The notes beneath the pieces are model-generated. The model searched no databases and was not told the origin of the DNA. It saw only the letters and a list, made by a program, of their open reading frames with translations. Below are positions 17,601 to 25,550 of a DNA stretch of 44,278 nt, piece after piece (within the stretch, counting starts at the first letter, position 1; each line of letters begins with the position of its first letter). Made by a program: the position numbers and the translations under genes. Source of the DNA: Planctomycetota bacterium (GTDB taxonomy: Bacteria > Planctomycetota > Phycisphaerae > WQYP01). The stretch lies in contig JAKAVA010000083.1 of NCBI GenBank assembly GCA_021827645.1, forward strand, positions 1 to 44,278. The letters run 5' to 3'.

Positions 17601-17912
17601 CTCCTGAGTGACCTCATCCGGCAAATGGATAATATCCTGCTCCCACGCCGCCGCCTGATCCAGCCAAAGGTGCCACCCATCGTCGGGAATCGGCATTCGC
17701 AGCCTGTCATCTGAGGGTTCCGAATCATCCGCCGAGAGTACAGGCGCCGAACTCAGGGCCACCATTGACAATGCGGCCGTGAGCAAATCTCGGCGTGAAA
17801 AAACGCCACCGAATGAAGACACTGTGGGAATCAGCTTATGCTTTTCCATAAAAGGGATTGAATGGAAGGGATCAGCCCCTTCCATTCCGGCTCCCATCAT
17901 GATGAGTGTCAT
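14655..17912 (-). CDS. Exported GH2-family glycosidase with C-terminal GATase-like domain
   Basis: The 1085-residue protein carries a Tat-like leader (SRRDLLTAALSMVALSSAPVLSA, residues 39-61). A GH2 sugar-binding domain (about 75-270), an immunoglobulin-like domain (275-390) and a TIM barrel (390-690) follow. QDEWLPEF (537-544) stands where GH2 has its acid/base Glu, and EWGEMDG (633-639) where the nucleophile is expected. Residues after about 870 look like a glutamine-amidotransferase-like fold (VLVLTGRE, LLVWTSDD, VVLLPGLNTIIRRRMLLNAVCQLAG), as in some plant-wall-active enzymes. The ATG overlaps the stop of the upstream gene (ATGA), arguing for translational coupling. A downstream ATG at codon 22 would give a more usual leader length. 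The substrate (galactoside, glucuronide or mannoside) is open. Confidence 0.75.
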   Translation of the reverse strand: MTLIMMGAGMEGADPFHSIPFMEKHKLIPTVSSFGGVFSRRDLLTAALSMVALSSAPVLSADDSEPSDDRLRMPIPDDGWHLWLDQAAAWEQDIIHLPDEVTQENMPVRAPTGGWGVLNAANALKVTLPSTVEAHYWGATEQGLRPYTPREYMWANPNSQVRNGAYFGVSWWWRDILISKAMKKHKLLLYIRGVRQRAEVYLNEQPVGYDLIEETAFECDITKAVRWGRENRLAIRITNPGGRFDWMDDHILEWGGMPIQRSHGFGGLDRGLSLRACDAAYVADLWVLNTPDTHTIHACAEVRNDSDHKISGRLTWTIHRLTDGATVRRAVSPVELPPRSRREFRVTLSCPGAQLWDLDHPVMHRLSAELSTRNAPGEIFRDHAERTFGFRWINAEGVGRRARLMLNGRRIRLYSAISWGYWGINGIWPLPQLALREVKAARELGLNCLNFHRNFGKEEVLEIQDRLGLLRYMEPGGGALAAGVFNSLRPAFKTRRLREILADPRKREFLIHYESEKLRRMVKQFRSHPSTFAYYIQDEWLPEFCPVRAAEMLGELRELDPSRVIISKDGISPRGEAWYRGADQKLMQQSTGRASGWWCQHTVGSSHGVWQDWMYRNPSDYMYRSTKHGQIVEWGEMDGGASTDNSARMLAQIAAFGGKSYDLFDHRQLNDAYETFIKRWNFQRAFPNSGALFEAIGKRQYQFWFNLLENARMSDANDFIVISGWESTAIEDHSGLVDNLRNHKAPPSIIRQKLLPVLPIAKPRQSVVAQGRSLKLDLYFVNELPAPVTGKLILSCRRPDGRMETWGNFPIPAWCKNQFSYLVRTGLRTPPLEVPGWYQISLQVEGRHEYVGRHDVLVVGLPRGGAHVPTPKVWAMPHGPLSRDFDALQHAGLLRVMAQAEAQVLVLTGRERPQGARKAGAQKRIATRHAQPTGSVVMDTVRRGAHLLVWTSDDQYAAAVTAELAGQGLLSFHGLVGRCRASWMGSWIFIRQHPLFDSLPDNCALDGYYQVGTPRSNGLMIDGEAVEVVAGYGRDHDRNLGAAIFSVPCGAGSVTVVLLPGLNTIIRRRMLLNAVCQLAGKTISR

Positions 17913-20215
17913 CCATGGGCCGCACTACGCTGCAGCAACTGGAAGTTTTTCAATAACCCCGCATTTTTCATCTCGATACTTCCGTCATGAATCCTTATCC
18001 AAGGAACTTTCCCCGCCTTCCAATCCGCGAGGGCCGGCAATGGAAACCACCCGCGGGCGTGGGGGCTAATGGTGATTCGATGCTTCGGCACATTGATGCC
18101 GATGCCCGCCCACGCCTGAATCATGGCGATGGAATTGAAACTGCGAGGATACATATCGCCGAAGAAATCGGGGCGAAGAACATAGCGGGTATGCGGATGA
18201 ATTCCGAAATAGCACGCAATCATATCGCGCCAGATACCCATCGACGGCCATTTGCTGTACTTCGAGATCTGACTGAGAAGATCACTGCGCACGCGCGATG
18301 GTTTGAGGGGTTGCGGCTCGTCCGTGAGAAGGTCGTAAAACAGGCCATTAGTCGTCAGCGCCCACGGTTTATTCCAGCCTTTCGGATGACGAGGACTGAT
18401 GGTGATGGCGTAATGATTTCCCTGCCAGGCATATTTTTCGATACTGTGGATGATAAGTTTTTCACGGGCTGCATAGGGATCCGCTAACTGCGGTTTTCCC
18501 GCTGCCCGGAGCATGGAAACCAGCGCCTGAAGCGCGCAGGCGGCTTTAAGCCCCAGGAACACCTGGTCCGGATAACGCCGATGCAAAACACCAAAGCCAT
18601 CCAGCGTGTTGTTGATTCCTGTATCCGGCAGGCCCGTCCCATCGGTGCTTGAGCGGAGAATATAATTAGCCAGCGCCAGACAGAGCTTTTCATGGCGGCG
18701 GAACTCATCCAGCTTTCCGGTGTACCGCCAATAGAGTGAATTGAGCAAAATGTAATTAGAATTTTCCTCCACCGGCATCGGCCCCAGCAGATAAACCTGC
18801 TTATTGATGATGAATCCACCACCTACATCGTGCTCCATCACTCCATACTTGGGCCCGAACCAGATCAGCGGCCCCCCCGGACCGGTGCGGTAGGGGTGGA
18901 GGTCCGGCCAATGGTAGTAACATTTGGCCCAGAGATCCAGTTCGCTTTTGAGGCATGCGGGCCAGAACATGACATAAAACGGTGCGAGATTGAACTCCAC
19001 ATCAATCGTACTGAAATAGCCGGTGCCACCTTCGTACGATGTAAACAGCAGTTTGCCGTCGGGTCGGCGCAGCATCCATGTGGCGCCGAGATACACCTGA
19101 AAATTACGCGCGATAAATGCCCGGATATCGGGAGGGATGGCCGCGCCGGATATCACATCATCGAAGATGCGGCTGCGTCTGAGCATCGAATGGCGGTGGT
19201 GTCGGGCGTAATGGATGACGGAATGAATATTGTCAAATAGTTTCTGATATTCGAACTCACATGGAGTTCCAAAGTAACTCACCACGCTGCGGGTGTTGAC
19301 ATATTGGGCAAGTATTAGCCATACATGCTGCGACGCGCCCGGCGCCACCTTCAGGGCGTTTTGAAAACAGGTGCAGTGATCCATGGATACCGGGGTGGAT
19401 GCGCTGATACTGGAAAGCGCGACGGCCTGCGTCTCCGGCAGATTTTTCGGGTATTTGTCGGTCTCGGGGCCGCGGAAGATCACATGCACGGTTTTGTGCC
19501 GTTCAATAATACCGTCCGTGCGGTTTGCCGCTCTGGCCCCGCCCGCAGGCAGGCCTGCGAGCACCGCCGCATTCAGGGCACGGCCCGTGTGATTGGTAAT
19601 GGTGCAGCGCACCAGGATCGCCGGTGCCAGACTCAAACGAAGATCACGGGGATAAAATGGGGAGATAAATTTCCATCGGACGCTCACGCCGTGGGGGTAT
19701 TGCGTGCTGCGCAGATCGGCGCTTGTCATTGTGCGATACAGGGTGAAATCCGTAATACGCACATCCCGTCGCCCCAAATCTTTCTGTGGAAGCATTGGCA
19801 GGATGTAGCGACGCCGGTCCAGCTCGACGCCCAGAAGGGCATGTGTGTAGACGCCGTCCGTCAGGGAAGAATGATTGTGGCGCGGGCCCAGACCCGCCGG
19901 CAGTAGACCGGCGTGGTGGGGATAAAACTGAATGCCGAATTTTGAACCAAATCGGTTGATATATTGATCTTGGTGCGGTTTGAGGCGCATGGAAACCGGA
20001 GGAAGGCGCAGGGCGTGCGAGTATCCTACCGCAGTAGCGCCACGGGCGACATAAACACCCGCCACCGCCACCAAAAGTGAAACCACTCCGGCAAAGATCT
20101 GCATCGCCGTCTGCCGACGATTTCCCAGGCACAGATACCAAACACAGCCGCCCCGCACGATCCGGCCACCTCCGCCGGCGACATACTTACAGGCATTGAG
20201 CATGAACCTTGTCAT
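17909..20215 (-). CDS. Membrane-anchored or exported GH52-like (six-hairpin) glycosidase
   Basis: This 768-residue protein has one N-terminal hydrophobic segment (about residues 37-60), an unusual 36-residue extension before it, and no other obvious membrane part. The central and C-terminal layout resembles GH52 beta-xylosidases (clan GH-O with GH116): FTSYEGGTGYFSTIDVEF (about 391-408) sits where GH52 has NEGEYRMMNTFD with its nucleophile Glu. EHDVGGGF, TGINNTLDGFG and a late MYPRSFNSIAMIQAWAG, like YYPRGVTSILW, also fit. Residue identity is low, so the family is an inference and the substrate may not be xyloside. It starts within the stop of the XylR-like gene (TGATG) and overlaps the GH2 gene by four bases, so the three form one operon. 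Confidence 0.55.
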   Translation of the reverse strand: MTRFMLNACKYVAGGGGRIVRGGCVWYLCLGNRRQTAMQIFAGVVSLLVAVAGVYVARGATAVGYSHALRLPPVSMRLKPHQDQYINRFGSKFGIQFYPHHAGLLPAGLGPRHNHSSLTDGVYTHALLGVELDRRRYILPMLPQKDLGRRDVRITDFTLYRTMTSADLRSTQYPHGVSVRWKFISPFYPRDLRLSLAPAILVRCTITNHTGRALNAAVLAGLPAGGARAANRTDGIIERHKTVHVIFRGPETDKYPKNLPETQAVALSSISASTPVSMDHCTCFQNALKVAPGASQHVWLILAQYVNTRSVVSYFGTPCEFEYQKLFDNIHSVIHYARHHRHSMLRRSRIFDDVISGAAIPPDIRAFIARNFQVYLGATWMLRRPDGKLLFTSYEGGTGYFSTIDVEFNLAPFYVMFWPACLKSELDLWAKCYYHWPDLHPYRTGPGGPLIWFGPKYGVMEHDVGGGFIINKQVYLLGPMPVEENSNYILLNSLYWRYTGKLDEFRRHEKLCLALANYILRSSTDGTGLPDTGINNTLDGFGVLHRRYPDQVFLGLKAACALQALVSMLRAAGKPQLADPYAAREKLIIHSIEKYAWQGNHYAITISPRHPKGWNKPWALTTNGLFYDLLTDEPQPLKPSRVRSDLLSQISKYSKWPSMGIWRDMIACYFGIHPHTRYVLRPDFFGDMYPRSFNSIAMIQAWAGIGINVPKHRITISPHARGWFPLPALADWKAGKVPWIRIHDGSIEMKNAGLLKNFQLLQRSAAHG

Positions 20216-21426
20216 CAGTTATTTTCTCCTATTTCGCGCCGATACTGGCTGGGTGAAACGCCAATTTCCCGCCGAAACGCCCTTGCCAGATGCCCACCAG
20301 AAGTAAAATGCATCGCATGAGCAATCTGATCAATCTTCATGTCGCTGCGCAGCAGGGCCTTGACCCGTTCCATCCGCGCACGACGGATATCCTCGCCCAA
20401 TGTACGTCCGCATACCCGCCGAAAACGTATTTCCAGACTCCGGCGATTAAGCCCGACATGCGGCAAAAGCTGTTTGACACCGAAATTGTCATCCCGATGG
20501 GCACGGATATACAAGATCGCCGCCCGCACCGCGGGGTCTCCTACATGGATAACATCCGTGGAGGCACGCGCCATAACCGACAGGGGGCGGATCGTTGCCT
20601 TGGTGGTAGTGATCGGATGGCCGAGGATAATGTCGCGTAACATCTGAAACGCCGTTCTCCCGACTTGTTCACCCGCCTGCCGAACACTGGAGAGAGCGGG
20701 AATCACCATGTTGCACAGCAGGTAATCATCATCCACCCCAACAACCGCCACCTCCTCCGGCACACGAAGTTTGCATGCATGTGCGCATTCAATCACGCGT
20801 ATACCCCAGTCGTCACAGGCGGCGAAGATTCCCGTCGGCAGCGGCAACGATCTCATCCAATCGATGAGCGTTGCCCTGGCTAAGAGGGAAAAATCACGAC
20901 CGGGGAGGAAAATCGCCTTGGGCGCGGGACATACATGCACCTTCCGCGGCTGGAGAAGTCGGCTGAAGCCGTCGAGGCGACATCGTGTCCACGGGGTATC
21001 ATACTGGTGATAAAAAGCGAAGTTTTCCAACCCGATATCAATCAGGTGGCGGGCCGCCATTTCTCCTATGGCCTTTTCGTCGGTCGTGATGGTCGGGGAG
21101 GCTTCTGCACTCAACTCGTATCCGAGTCGGATATAAGGGCATCCAAGCTTGGTTAACGTCTCTATTTCGGCAACATTGCCTGCCTCAATCAACACCCCGT
21201 GTGGCGCCCACTCCAACAATTTTGCAATATGTTGATCTTCACCTGGTCCTACTTGCCGCCTGAATAATCGAAATTCCCACGCCCCCGGCGGCTCGCCTTG
21301 CGACGTGGCAAATTCCAGCCGGGCGCGCTGAATGCCCCGAATGTTGGATCGGGCATATTCGCGGTCTGCATCCAGCAAGAGAGCAATCCTTCGGCTGCCG
21401 TCGCCATTCCCATAGGTATCCATCAC
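20215..21426 (-). CDS. XylR-like AraC-family transcriptional regulator
   Basis: The 403-residue cytoplasmic regulator joins a LacI-type periplasmic-binding-protein domain to a C-terminal AraC DNA-binding domain. RRIALLLDADREYARSNIRGI opens the ligand domain; GIFAACDDWGIRVIECAHACKLRVPEEVAVVGVDDD and LSSVRQAGEQVGRTAFQML are typical of this fold. Two helix-turn-helix units occupy about residues 300-400 (FGVKQLLPHVGLNRRSLEIRFRRVCG and IDQIAHAMHFTSGGHLARAFRREIGVSPSQYRR). E. coli XylR has the same architecture and binds xylose; the ligand here is unknown. The gene leads an operon with the GH52-like and GH2 enzymes, so it probably senses a sugar released by them. It is also the nearest candidate to bind the tandem repeat at 21623-21657. 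Confidence 0.85.
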   Translation of the reverse strand: MMDTYGNGDGSRRIALLLDADREYARSNIRGIQRARLEFATSQGEPPGAWEFRLFRRQVGPGEDQHIAKLLEWAPHGVLIEAGNVAEIETLTKLGCPYIRLGYELSAEASPTITTDEKAIGEMAARHLIDIGLENFAFYHQYDTPWTRCRLDGFSRLLQPRKVHVCPAPKAIFLPGRDFSLLARATLIDWMRSLPLPTGIFAACDDWGIRVIECAHACKLRVPEEVAVVGVDDDYLLCNMVIPALSSVRQAGEQVGRTAFQMLRDIILGHPITTTKATIRPLSVMARASTDVIHVGDPAVRAAILYIRAHRDDNFGVKQLLPHVGLNRRSLEIRFRRVCGRTLGEDIRRARMERVKALLRSDMKIDQIAHAMHFTSGGHLARAFRREIGVSPSQYRREIGENN

Positions 21427-21622
21427 GTTGTGTCCTGCTCCAGAATTGCGGAACCACGTCCTTCGTCTGCTCCATGGTTTGTGGCCGCCTTGGCCAACTC
21501 CCGAAGTAACTGGTATGGATATAGCGAAGATTCACGCAATACGCAAGTCGCCCCCAATTTATCAGGCGCTGGAAAATGTCGATTAGGATGAGATATTTGA
21601 CGTTACGCCCCTCGAATAGATG

Positions 21623-21657
21623 CGCAAAATGGTCTATAAATACTCGCACATTGGTAT
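21623..21657 (+). promoter_or_regulatory. Candidate tandem operator, site 1
   Basis: Half-sites CGCAAAATGGTCT (21623-21635) and CGCACATTGGTAT (21645-21657) match at 10 of 13 positions and start 22 bases apart, about two helical turns. Direct repeats with this phasing are typical of AraC-family activator sites. The second half-site touches the -35 box of a plausible promoter, the arrangement expected for activation by contact with polymerase. Confidence 0.6.
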
Positions 21658-21685
21658 TGTGGAAGCACCTTTGAAGTGCTAAACT
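21657..21685 (+). promoter_or_regulatory. Putative promoter of the PEP-CTERM gene
   Basis: TTGTGG (21657-21662) and TAAACT (21680-21685) are separated by 17 bases. The spacer contains an inverted repeat AGCAC/GTGCT. Its position directly after the tandem operator, matching the second site at 23688, supports it more than the hexamers alone do. Confidence 0.45.
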
Positions 21686-22002
21686 TCGGCAGTGTCGGCC
21701 TGAGCAAGTAGGTGGCCGACAGTAAGGGATATCTGAGAATTGCAGGTCACGGAGGGTGCCGCGCGATACGGTCGCCCAGCGTCAAGGTTAGCTATGCGGG
21801 ATTTTTCCTGGCACGCGGATGTGGCCGAAGACGGCAAATAAGGCTTTCTCCGATTTGGACGTGCTATGGTCGGCTTGAGAGCCCGGCAGGGCAAAGCCGG
21901 TAAAGTGCTGTGGGTGAAGGGAATTGATTTTTCAGGAGTAGCTGAATATCTCGGGCAACGTGTCTGGACTTCAGCTGGTCCACTGTTATAGGAGGTTTTT
22001 CC

Positions 22003-23304
22003 ATGGGTTTCTCAAATTCGAAAAAGACGGTCTTGGCGGCAGCCTTGGCGGCTGCGTTCGCCATTCCGGCGGTCGCATCGGCGACGACCTACACTTGGAC
22101 CGGGGGTGGAACTTCCGGCGACTGGTCCGACTCCGCGAACTGGTTAAACGGCACGGTCGGGAATCCAGGCGGCACGATCTACTTCAACACGTCTAATGTC
22201 AGCCAAACTGACACGCTGTTGAACGTTGGCGGCAATTTCGGTGGTATCGTGGTGGGTGGTGGGGCCAATCAACCTTACTCCATAACAATCAACTCAAGCA
22301 CTGCGCAACAAGGCGGTTACACGGCATTTCAGTTCACCAACACCTTCTCGGTTCAGGACGACGGCGGCAGCGGGGCATCGTTGACCTTCAATGGTGTGGT
22401 GCGGCCGTTCCAGCCCGGAAACGTATTCAACGCGCAGACTCAAAATATTTTCATGACCCAAGGTGTTGCATTCCGCAACGATTTGCATTCATCTGTCGCC
22501 CTGCAGGCCAGCGGCGGAGCTAATGTCGTCATCGAGGGGGGCTTGGCAAATGGCAATAGCGGCAACAACGACGCGAACGTACTCAAGGTGGCGAACGCTG
22601 CGGGCGGCTACACCATCCTGACCAGCGCAGCGGACTCCTTCGCACCTCCACCGGTCAACTCCAGCAGCACCTACTCTCCATGGACCGGCGGAGTCAATAT
22701 CAGCAATCAGGGGGACACCGGCGACGATACCGGCCCGGGCGCTCTGATGGTTGAAAACGGCAACACCGATTCTGCCACCGGCTCGGGTCCGGTCAACATG
22801 AACCAGACCGGCGCCATCCTTGGTGGTGTCGGTACCGTGGGAGGCACGGTCACCATGAACGCGGCATCTACGCTCAAGCCCGGCGTTGTCTTTAATAGTA
22901 CCTTTACCCAAGCATCCCCCTCCACGGGAACCCTCTCGCTGGGGGCGCTGAACATGAACGGAAAAACGGGTACGTTCGATTTTAATCTCTCCGGAAGTTC
23001 CGACAGCATGATCATGGTCAAGGGTGCCTTGACTCTATCCGCCACCGGTATCGTCAATCTCGCCGGCACCCCGATGCTCGGCACCTACCAACTGATCGAT
23101 TACGGTTCGCTGGTCAACCCGGGTGATCTGAGTTCGTGGTCCATCTCGGGTCCATCGGGATTTAATTACTCGCTGATGAACGACACCACCAATTCCAGCA
23201 TCGATTTGGTCGTGGCGGCAACACCTGAACCGGCCGCACTTGGCATGCTGGCTTTGGGTGCTGGTGCCTGCCTGCTGGGCTTAAAGCGGCGGAAGTCGGC
23301 CTGA
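22003..23304 (+). CDS. Secreted PEP-CTERM anchored beta-strand repeat protein
   Basis: This 433-residue protein has a signal peptide (about residues 1-26, KKTVLAAALAAAFAIPAVASA). The start TYTWTGGGTSGDWSDSANW is the typical opening of autotransporter-associated beta-strand proteins. The body is rich in Gly, Asn, Ser and Thr and nearly free of Cys and Lys. The C-terminus is a sorting signal: TPEPAALG, a hydrophobic stretch of about 16 residues, then KRRKSA. In bacteria with an exosortase the PEP motif is recognised and the protein is processed at the envelope. No exosortase gene is in the window. The strong AGGAGG before the ATG and a good terminator after the stop suggest a well-expressed single gene, perhaps a surface or matrix protein. 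Confidence 0.85.
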   Translation: MGFSNSKKTVLAAALAAAFAIPAVASATTYTWTGGGTSGDWSDSANWLNGTVGNPGGTIYFNTSNVSQTDTLLNVGGNFGGIVVGGGANQPYSITINSSTAQQGGYTAFQFTNTFSVQDDGGSGASLTFNGVVRPFQPGNVFNAQTQNIFMTQGVAFRNDLHSSVALQASGGANVVIEGGLANGNSGNNDANVLKVANAAGGYTILTSAADSFAPPPVNSSSTYSPWTGGVNISNQGDTGDDTGPGALMVENGNTDSATGSGPVNMNQTGAILGGVGTVGGTVTMNAASTLKPGVVFNSTFTQASPSTGTLSLGALNMNGKTGTFDFNLSGSSDSMIMVKGALTLSATGIVNLAGTPMLGTYQLIDYGSLVNPGDLSSWSISGPSGFNYSLMNDTTNSSIDLVVAATPEPAALGMLALGAGACLLGLKRRKSA

Positions 23305-23369
23305 TCCATCAGCCAGACCAAGCCGGCTGATCCCCGTATCCCCTGATCACCGAGCGTTTTGGATTGGCA

Positions 23370-23405
23370 GCCTGTCGAGGATGATTCCCTCGGCAGGCTT
23401 TTTTT
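23370..23405 (+). terminator. Rho-independent terminator of the PEP-CTERM gene
   Basis: GCCTGTCGAGG (23370-23380) pairs with CCTCGGCAGGC (23388-23398) through an 11-bp stem with one G-U pair and a seven-base loop, followed directly by seven T. It lies 65 bases after the stop codon. Confidence 0.9.
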
Positions 23406-23687
23406 ATCCGAAAGATCGACACCGTCATGGATGTTCAAAAAATGCCCAACCATGTCCAGCCGGTATCTACATTATTTTCCTTGTCCGGCTGTCGAGATAT
23501 CCGCGGTAAACCTGACTATCTTTTTCTTGGGGGCCCATTCGATCTTGGCCAAGAGTCCGGACGCTACCACCGCCTGCGCATTTCCGATGCACTTACGCTG
23601 CAGATCATGTGACCGGAGAATTCCGTAAACCCTATAAAATATTGAGTTTATTCATCGGTTGCAGAGGACATTTCGAAACCCTGTATG

Positions 23688-23722
23688 CGCAAAATGGTCT
23701 ATTATTTGGCGCAATTTGAGCT
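23688..23722 (+). promoter_or_regulatory. Candidate tandem operator, site 2
   Basis: The first half-site CGCAAAATGGTCT (23688-23700) is identical to that of site 1, within an 18-base block (ATGCGCAAAATGGTCTAT) shared by both. The second, CGCAATTTGAGCT (23710-23722), again starts 22 bases later and abuts a -35-like box. Confidence 0.6.
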
Positions 23723-23750
23723 TTGCCCGAGCTCATTGGCGGGCTATACT
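23723..23750 (+). promoter_or_regulatory. Putative promoter of the prepilin-type gene
   Basis: TTGCCC (23723-23728), a 16-base spacer and TATACT (23745-23750). The distance from the second operator half-site to the -35 box is within one base of that at site 1. Confidence 0.5.
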
Positions 23751-23926
23751 CTCTTAAGAAGGTCATATTGGAGTATCAAAAAAATCAGTATTGCTCCGCA
23801 AGTCTTCGCTCCAAATGATCGTCTTTCGGAATCAGGCGCGTGATAGCGGGGGTCTCAGGTGGTGGGCGTTTCAAGCAGACTCTGAGGGTGATTTAATCTT
23901 GGTCGTCTTATGTAAGGAGAAGTCGT

Positions 23927-24820
23927 ATGTCAGTTAAACGATGGAAATCAGCTTCGGCGGGCTTGCCAGTTCCCATCCGAGGTTTGCGCAAGCACACTTC
24001 CACGGGTGGCGGTTTCACGTTGATTGAGTTGCTGGTGGTGATTTCGATTATCGCCCTGCTGATTTCGATTCTGCTTCCGTCTCTTATAAAAGCCCGCCAT
24101 GAGGCGTTGAGAATTGTCTGTGCATCCAATCTCCGATCGCTCGGCCAGGGGTGCCGCATTTATGCCGACACGTACCGCGGCACGGAACCGCCAGGGTCGA
24201 CTCAGAGCCCTCTTGGCTATGGCAATTGGCCCTTTGGGAATTTGGCCGGATGGGTCAACTCCAATCCACCGGCCGGGGATGCCACTGCCGCATACATACC
24301 GTGGGGGCTTGGTCTCCTGTACACCACCAAGACGATCACCAATCCCACCCTGTTTTATTGCCCTGAGGGGAGCTATTTCACGCCAACCGGTGCGCCACAA
24401 CTCTATCTTGGCAATCTCGGTAAGAATCCGCCGAACGGTGGCCCCGCAGATTTCGGTACCGTTTATCTCGGCTATTGCTATTATTATCACCTGCAGGTCG
24501 GTATGCAGAGCGGACACACTGTCAATCCAGATTTGGGAGGAACCGTCATCAATCCGACTTCCCTCCAAAGCCAGCTTGCGTTTGCATCGGTGCCTAACGG
24601 GTTCGCTCAATCGGAGACTTCAGGAAATGACACCATTCTTGCTTCTGATCTGACAACTTCGCAATCCGGCCTCTGGCAGTCATTCTCCAACCATTTTAAC
24701 GGTGGGAATCATGATGTAACCGGCGGGAATGTTCTTTACAACGACGGCCACGTTGTCTGGAAGAACGCCAGTCAGATGCGCTGCCGACTGTATAATTTCA
24801 CGCTCGATTTCTGGCAGTGA
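23927..24820 (+). CDS. Prepilin-type protein with H-x9-DG-like C-terminus
   Basis: The 297-residue protein has a type IV prepilin/pseudopilin leader: Gly29 precedes [20 protein letters not shown], with Glu at position +5 of the mature protein. A prepilin peptidase would cleave after Gly29 and the hydrophobic helix would anchor the protein. The globular part is rich in Gly, Asn and Tyr. Near the C-terminus [18 protein letters not shown] gives the His, Asp-Gly, His motif of the large planctomycete family often annotated as prepilin-type or DUF1559-like. Function is unknown; these proteins occur in many copies per genome. AAGGAG eight bases upstream supports the start. A perfect hairpin terminator follows. 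Confidence 0.85.
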   Translation: MSVKRWKSASAGLPVPIRGLRKHTSTGGGFTLIELLVVISIIALLISILLPSLIKARHEALRIVCASNLRSLGQGCRIYADTYRGTEPPGSTQSPLGYGNWPFGNLAGWVNSNPPAGDATAAYIPWGLGLLYTTKTITNPTLFYCPEGSYFTPTGAPQLYLGNLGKNPPNGGPADFGTVYLGYCYYYHLQVGMQSGHTVNPDLGGTVINPTSLQSQLAFASVPNGFAQSETSGNDTILASDLTTSQSGLWQSFSNHFNGGNHDVTGGNVLYNDGHVVWKNASQMRCRLYNFTLDFWQ

Positions 24821-24872
24821 TAGCCCAGTCGCAATCTGCACGGCAATGATATTCACGTGGATGGGACACGTG

Positions 24873-24902
24873 GATGGCGGTAGAAAACCGCCATCTTTTT
24901 TT
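24873..24902 (+). terminator. Rho-independent terminator of the prepilin-type gene
   Basis: GATGGCGGT (24873-24881) pairs perfectly with ACCGCCATC (24887-24895) around a five-base loop and is followed by seven T. It is 53 bases after the stop codon and acts on the plus strand; the opposite strand lacks a T tract. Confidence 0.92.
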
Positions 24903-24943
24903 AATCGCTATGAGAAGGGTAAACCGACGCGGATGGGCGAAAA

Positions 24944-25504
24944 TTATACTTCCGTGATTTCTTTTTGCTTGGCGGTGAGAATTTCGTCCACTTTGGCCTC
25001 GTATTTTTTCAAAAGTTCCTGAATTTCCTCTTTGGCCGATTTGGCCTGATCTTCTGAAAATCCGCCGTCCTTCGCTTCGTTATCAACCTGCTTGTTGGCA
25101 TCTCGGCGATTATTTCGCAGTGAAACGCGGCAATGTTCCGCCGCCTCCTTGGCTTTGGTAACCAGTTGTTGCCGGCGCTCTCCTGAAAGCGGCGGCAGGA
25201 CGAGCCGTATCTGCTTCCCGTCATTCTGCGGACTGATACCCAGTTTGGCCGCATCTAAAGCCTTGAGGATTTCCTTCATACTTCCCGGGTCAAACGGTTT
25301 AATCAGAATGCTGGTGGCGTCGGGCGTGGTGAGGGAGGCCAACGATCGCAGATCACTCATTGCGCCGTAATAATCCACTTTGATAAATTCCACCAGCGAA
25401 GTGCTCGCCCGCCCGGTGCGCAGCCCCCGTAACTCATGTCGCAGATGCTCCAAGGCTTTTTCCATGTGTTCTTCGGTGGTGAATAATATTTCATCGATTG
25501 GCAT
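24944..25504 (-). CDS. frr: Ribosome recycling factor
   Basis: The 186-residue protein releases ribosomes from mRNA after termination, together with EF-G. The length and the family blocks are canonical: MEKALEHLRHELRGLRTGRAS, VDYYGAMSDLRSLASLTTPDA, LIKPFDP, KAAKLGISPQNDGKQIRLVLPPLSGERRQQLV read in pieces, and a C-terminal KKYEAKVDEILTAKQKEI helix. I place the start at MPIDEILF because GAGAGGAA is correctly spaced before it; a start five codons earlier would overlap that site. It is the last gene of the minus-strand tsf-pyrH-frr group. Confidence 0.95.
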   Translation of the reverse strand: MPIDEILFTTEEHMEKALEHLRHELRGLRTGRASTSLVEFIKVDYYGAMSDLRSLASLTTPDATSILIKPFDPGSMKEILKALDAAKLGISPQNDGKQIRLVLPPLSGERRQQLVTKAKEAAEHCRVSLRNNRRDANKQVDNEAKDGGFSEDQAKSAKEEIQELLKKYEAKVDEILTAKQKEITEV

Positions 25505-25550
25505 GACATTTCCTCTCACGTGGCCTTGGTTAACCCTGCCGGTATTCTCG

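Larger units (their letters stand above)
21427..22002. other. Divergent regulatory region between the XylR-like and PEP-CTERM genes
   Basis: Nearly 580 bp without a credible gene. It contains a tandem operator-like repeat and an adjacent promoter pointing toward the PEP-CTERM gene (listed separately), which predicts a leader of about 310 bases. A strong ribosome binding site (AGGAGG, 21990-21995) precedes the ATG at 22003. No clear promoter for the XylR-like gene was found. Confidence 0.5.
23406..23926. other. Intergenic region upstream of the prepilin-type gene
   Basis: About 520 bp. The first 270 bases (to about 23680) hold only short frames without family resemblance, and I see nothing in them. 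The second part carries the tandem operator (23688-23722) and a promoter (23723-23750). AAGGAG at about 23913-23918 is the ribosome binding site of the gene at 23927. Confidence 0.5.

Noticed and set aside
16989-17714. 241-codon open frame on the plus strand
   Set aside because: Antisense to the GH2 gene, which has clear domain motifs in this region.
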